Below, piece after piece: positions 63,282 to 64,000 of a stretch of DNA of 64,000 nucleotides (within the stretch, counting starts at the first letter, position 1; each line of letters opens with the position of its first letter). Origin of the DNA: Ensifer adhaerens (GTDB taxonomy: Bacteria > Pseudomonadota > Alphaproteobacteria > Rhizobiales > Rhizobiaceae); assembly GCF_020035535.1 (NCBI RefSeq), contig NZ_CP083349.1, positions 434,001 through 498,000 of the forward strand. Reading direction: 5' to 3'. Position numbers and translations under genes: made by a program. The notes beneath the pieces are model-generated. The model saw only the letters and a list, made by a program, of their open reading frames with translations, did not search any database and was not told the DNA's origin.

Positions 63282-64000
63282 ATGAGCAGCTTTCGCGCGC
63301 GCCTGGCGCTCTCCAGCTATCGCTGGATCGGCTCGGCCATTTATCCCCTGGTTTGGTCCTACCTTGCCATTCGCGCGGCGAAGGGCAAGGAGGATCCGGC
63401 GCGCCGTCGAGAGCGCTACGGCCATGCCAGCGCACCGCGGCCGCAGGGCCCGCTCGTCTGGTTTCACGCGGCGAGCGTCGGCGAGACCAATGCGGTCATC
63501 CCGTTGATCAAGGAAATCCGCCGGCGTGGCATCAACGTTGTGCTGACGACCGGAACGACCACCTCGGCCCGTGTCGTCGCCCAGCGCCTGGGCACGGGCG
63601 TCATCCACCAATACGTGCCGCTTGATTTCAAGCCGGCGGTCAGCCGCTTCCTGAACTATTGGGAGCCGGATCTCGCAATCATCGCCGAGTCCGAAATCTG
63701 GCCGATGACGATCCTGGAGCTCGGCCGGCGCCATATTCCCCAGGTTCTGGTAAATGGCCGCCTGTCGGATCGCACCTTCGCACGCTGGAAGCGACGGCCG
63801 GGACTGGCCGATGCGCTGTTCGAGAACCTGGCGCTCGTCATAGCCCAGTCCGATGTCGATGCGGAGCGCTTCCGCACGCTTGGCGCGCTGCCGGTCATGG
63901 TCTCCGGCAACCTGAAGGTCGATACGGATGCCCCTCCGCATGATCCGCAGGCGCTCCGCGAGTACGGCCAGCAGATCGGCACGCGCAAGACCTGGGCGGC
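63282..64000 (+). CDS. waaA: 3-deoxy-D-manno-octulosonic acid (Kdo) transferase, N-terminal part
   Basis: WaaA (KdtA) attaches Kdo to lipid A on the inner face of the cytoplasmic membrane. About 239 residues are present before the window ends, over half of the usual 430. The N-terminus has a hydrophobic anchor ('SYRWIGSAIYPLVWSYLAI'), 'RERYGHASAPRPQGPLVWFH' and the conserved 'HAASVGETNAVIPLI' catalytic Glu region, 'LTTGTTTSARV' and 'AESEIWPMTILELGRR'. GGGGAAGG precedes the ATG. The rest continues to the right. Confidence 0.93.
   Translation, partial: MSSFRARLALSSYRWIGSAIYPLVWSYLAIRAAKGKEDPARRRERYGHASAPRPQGPLVWFHAASVGETNAVIPLIKEIRRRGINVVLTTGTTTSARVVAQRLGTGVIHQYVPLDFKPAVSRFLNYWEPDLAIIAESEIWPMTILELGRRHIPQVLVNGRLSDRTFARWKRRPGLADALFENLALVIAQSDVDAERFRTLGALPVMVSGNLKVDTDAPPHDPQALREYGQQIGTRKTWA

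Overview
The window is high-GC chromosomal DNA from an alphaproteobacterium of the order Rhizobiales. Gene content and order fit the Sinorhizobium/Ensifer group best: divergent oxyR-katA, glcDEF, hisS-hisZ-hisG, groESL behind a CIRCE element, ribF-ileS, tadA/rluB-type/rsmD, and pmbA-cysQ-like-DUF4170-waaA. That placement rests on recognised protein families and remembered synteny; no database was searched.

Layout. (1) 1-3.6 kb is the edge of an integrated accessory element: a cut AlpA-like regulator, a 664-aa tyrosine recombinase, a small XRE regulator with an unknown partner, and weakly coding DNA, stopping at the 3' end of tRNA-Gln(CTG). (2) 3.7-9.4 kb is core: a Ppx/GppA phosphatase, rlmE, a VOC protein, a DHA2 drug exporter and an exported metallo-beta-lactamase-fold hydrolase. 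(3) 9.6-18 kb holds guaB, a MAPEG protein, a zinc alcohol dehydrogenase behind a perfect FNR/FixK box, a dienelactone hydrolase-like protein, the peroxide module oxyR/katA with a visible OxyR site, a LysR regulator and a DUF1127 protein. (4) 18-26 kb holds a DUF937 protein, gshA, rsmE, a Pit phosphate transporter, a Nudix hydrolase, a FadR-type regulator and a DUF3422 protein. (5) 26-32 kb is the glycolate oxidase locus glcD-glcE-(membrane protein)-glcF with a divergent LysR regulator. (6) 32-35.6 kb has tandem L,D-transpeptidases, tag, a DUF305 protein and a small PAS-like orphan. (7) 36-45 kb has hisS-hisZ-hisG, a glutathione transferase, a ferredoxin reductase, a 932-aa MHYT-PAS-GGDEF-EAL protein and a second copy of the PAS-like orphan. 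(8) 45.6-64 kb is housekeeping: groESL, a HAD hydrolase, ribF, ileS, a lipoprotein, a GNAT enzyme, tadA, an rluB-type synthase with a long Arg/Gly-rich tail, rsmD, a patatin, a Kef-type antiporter, pmbA, a CysQ-like phosphatase, DUF4170 and the start of waaA.

Most genes are ordinary chromosomal functions. The parts most worth a second look are the tRNA-linked element at the left end, the pair of paralogous PAS-like orphans at 35 and 45 kb, and several well-formed regulatory sites: FixK box, OxyR site, CIRCE with a heat-shock-type promoter, and a FadR-like palindrome. I saw no CRISPR array, no complete insertion sequence and no recognisable defence operon.
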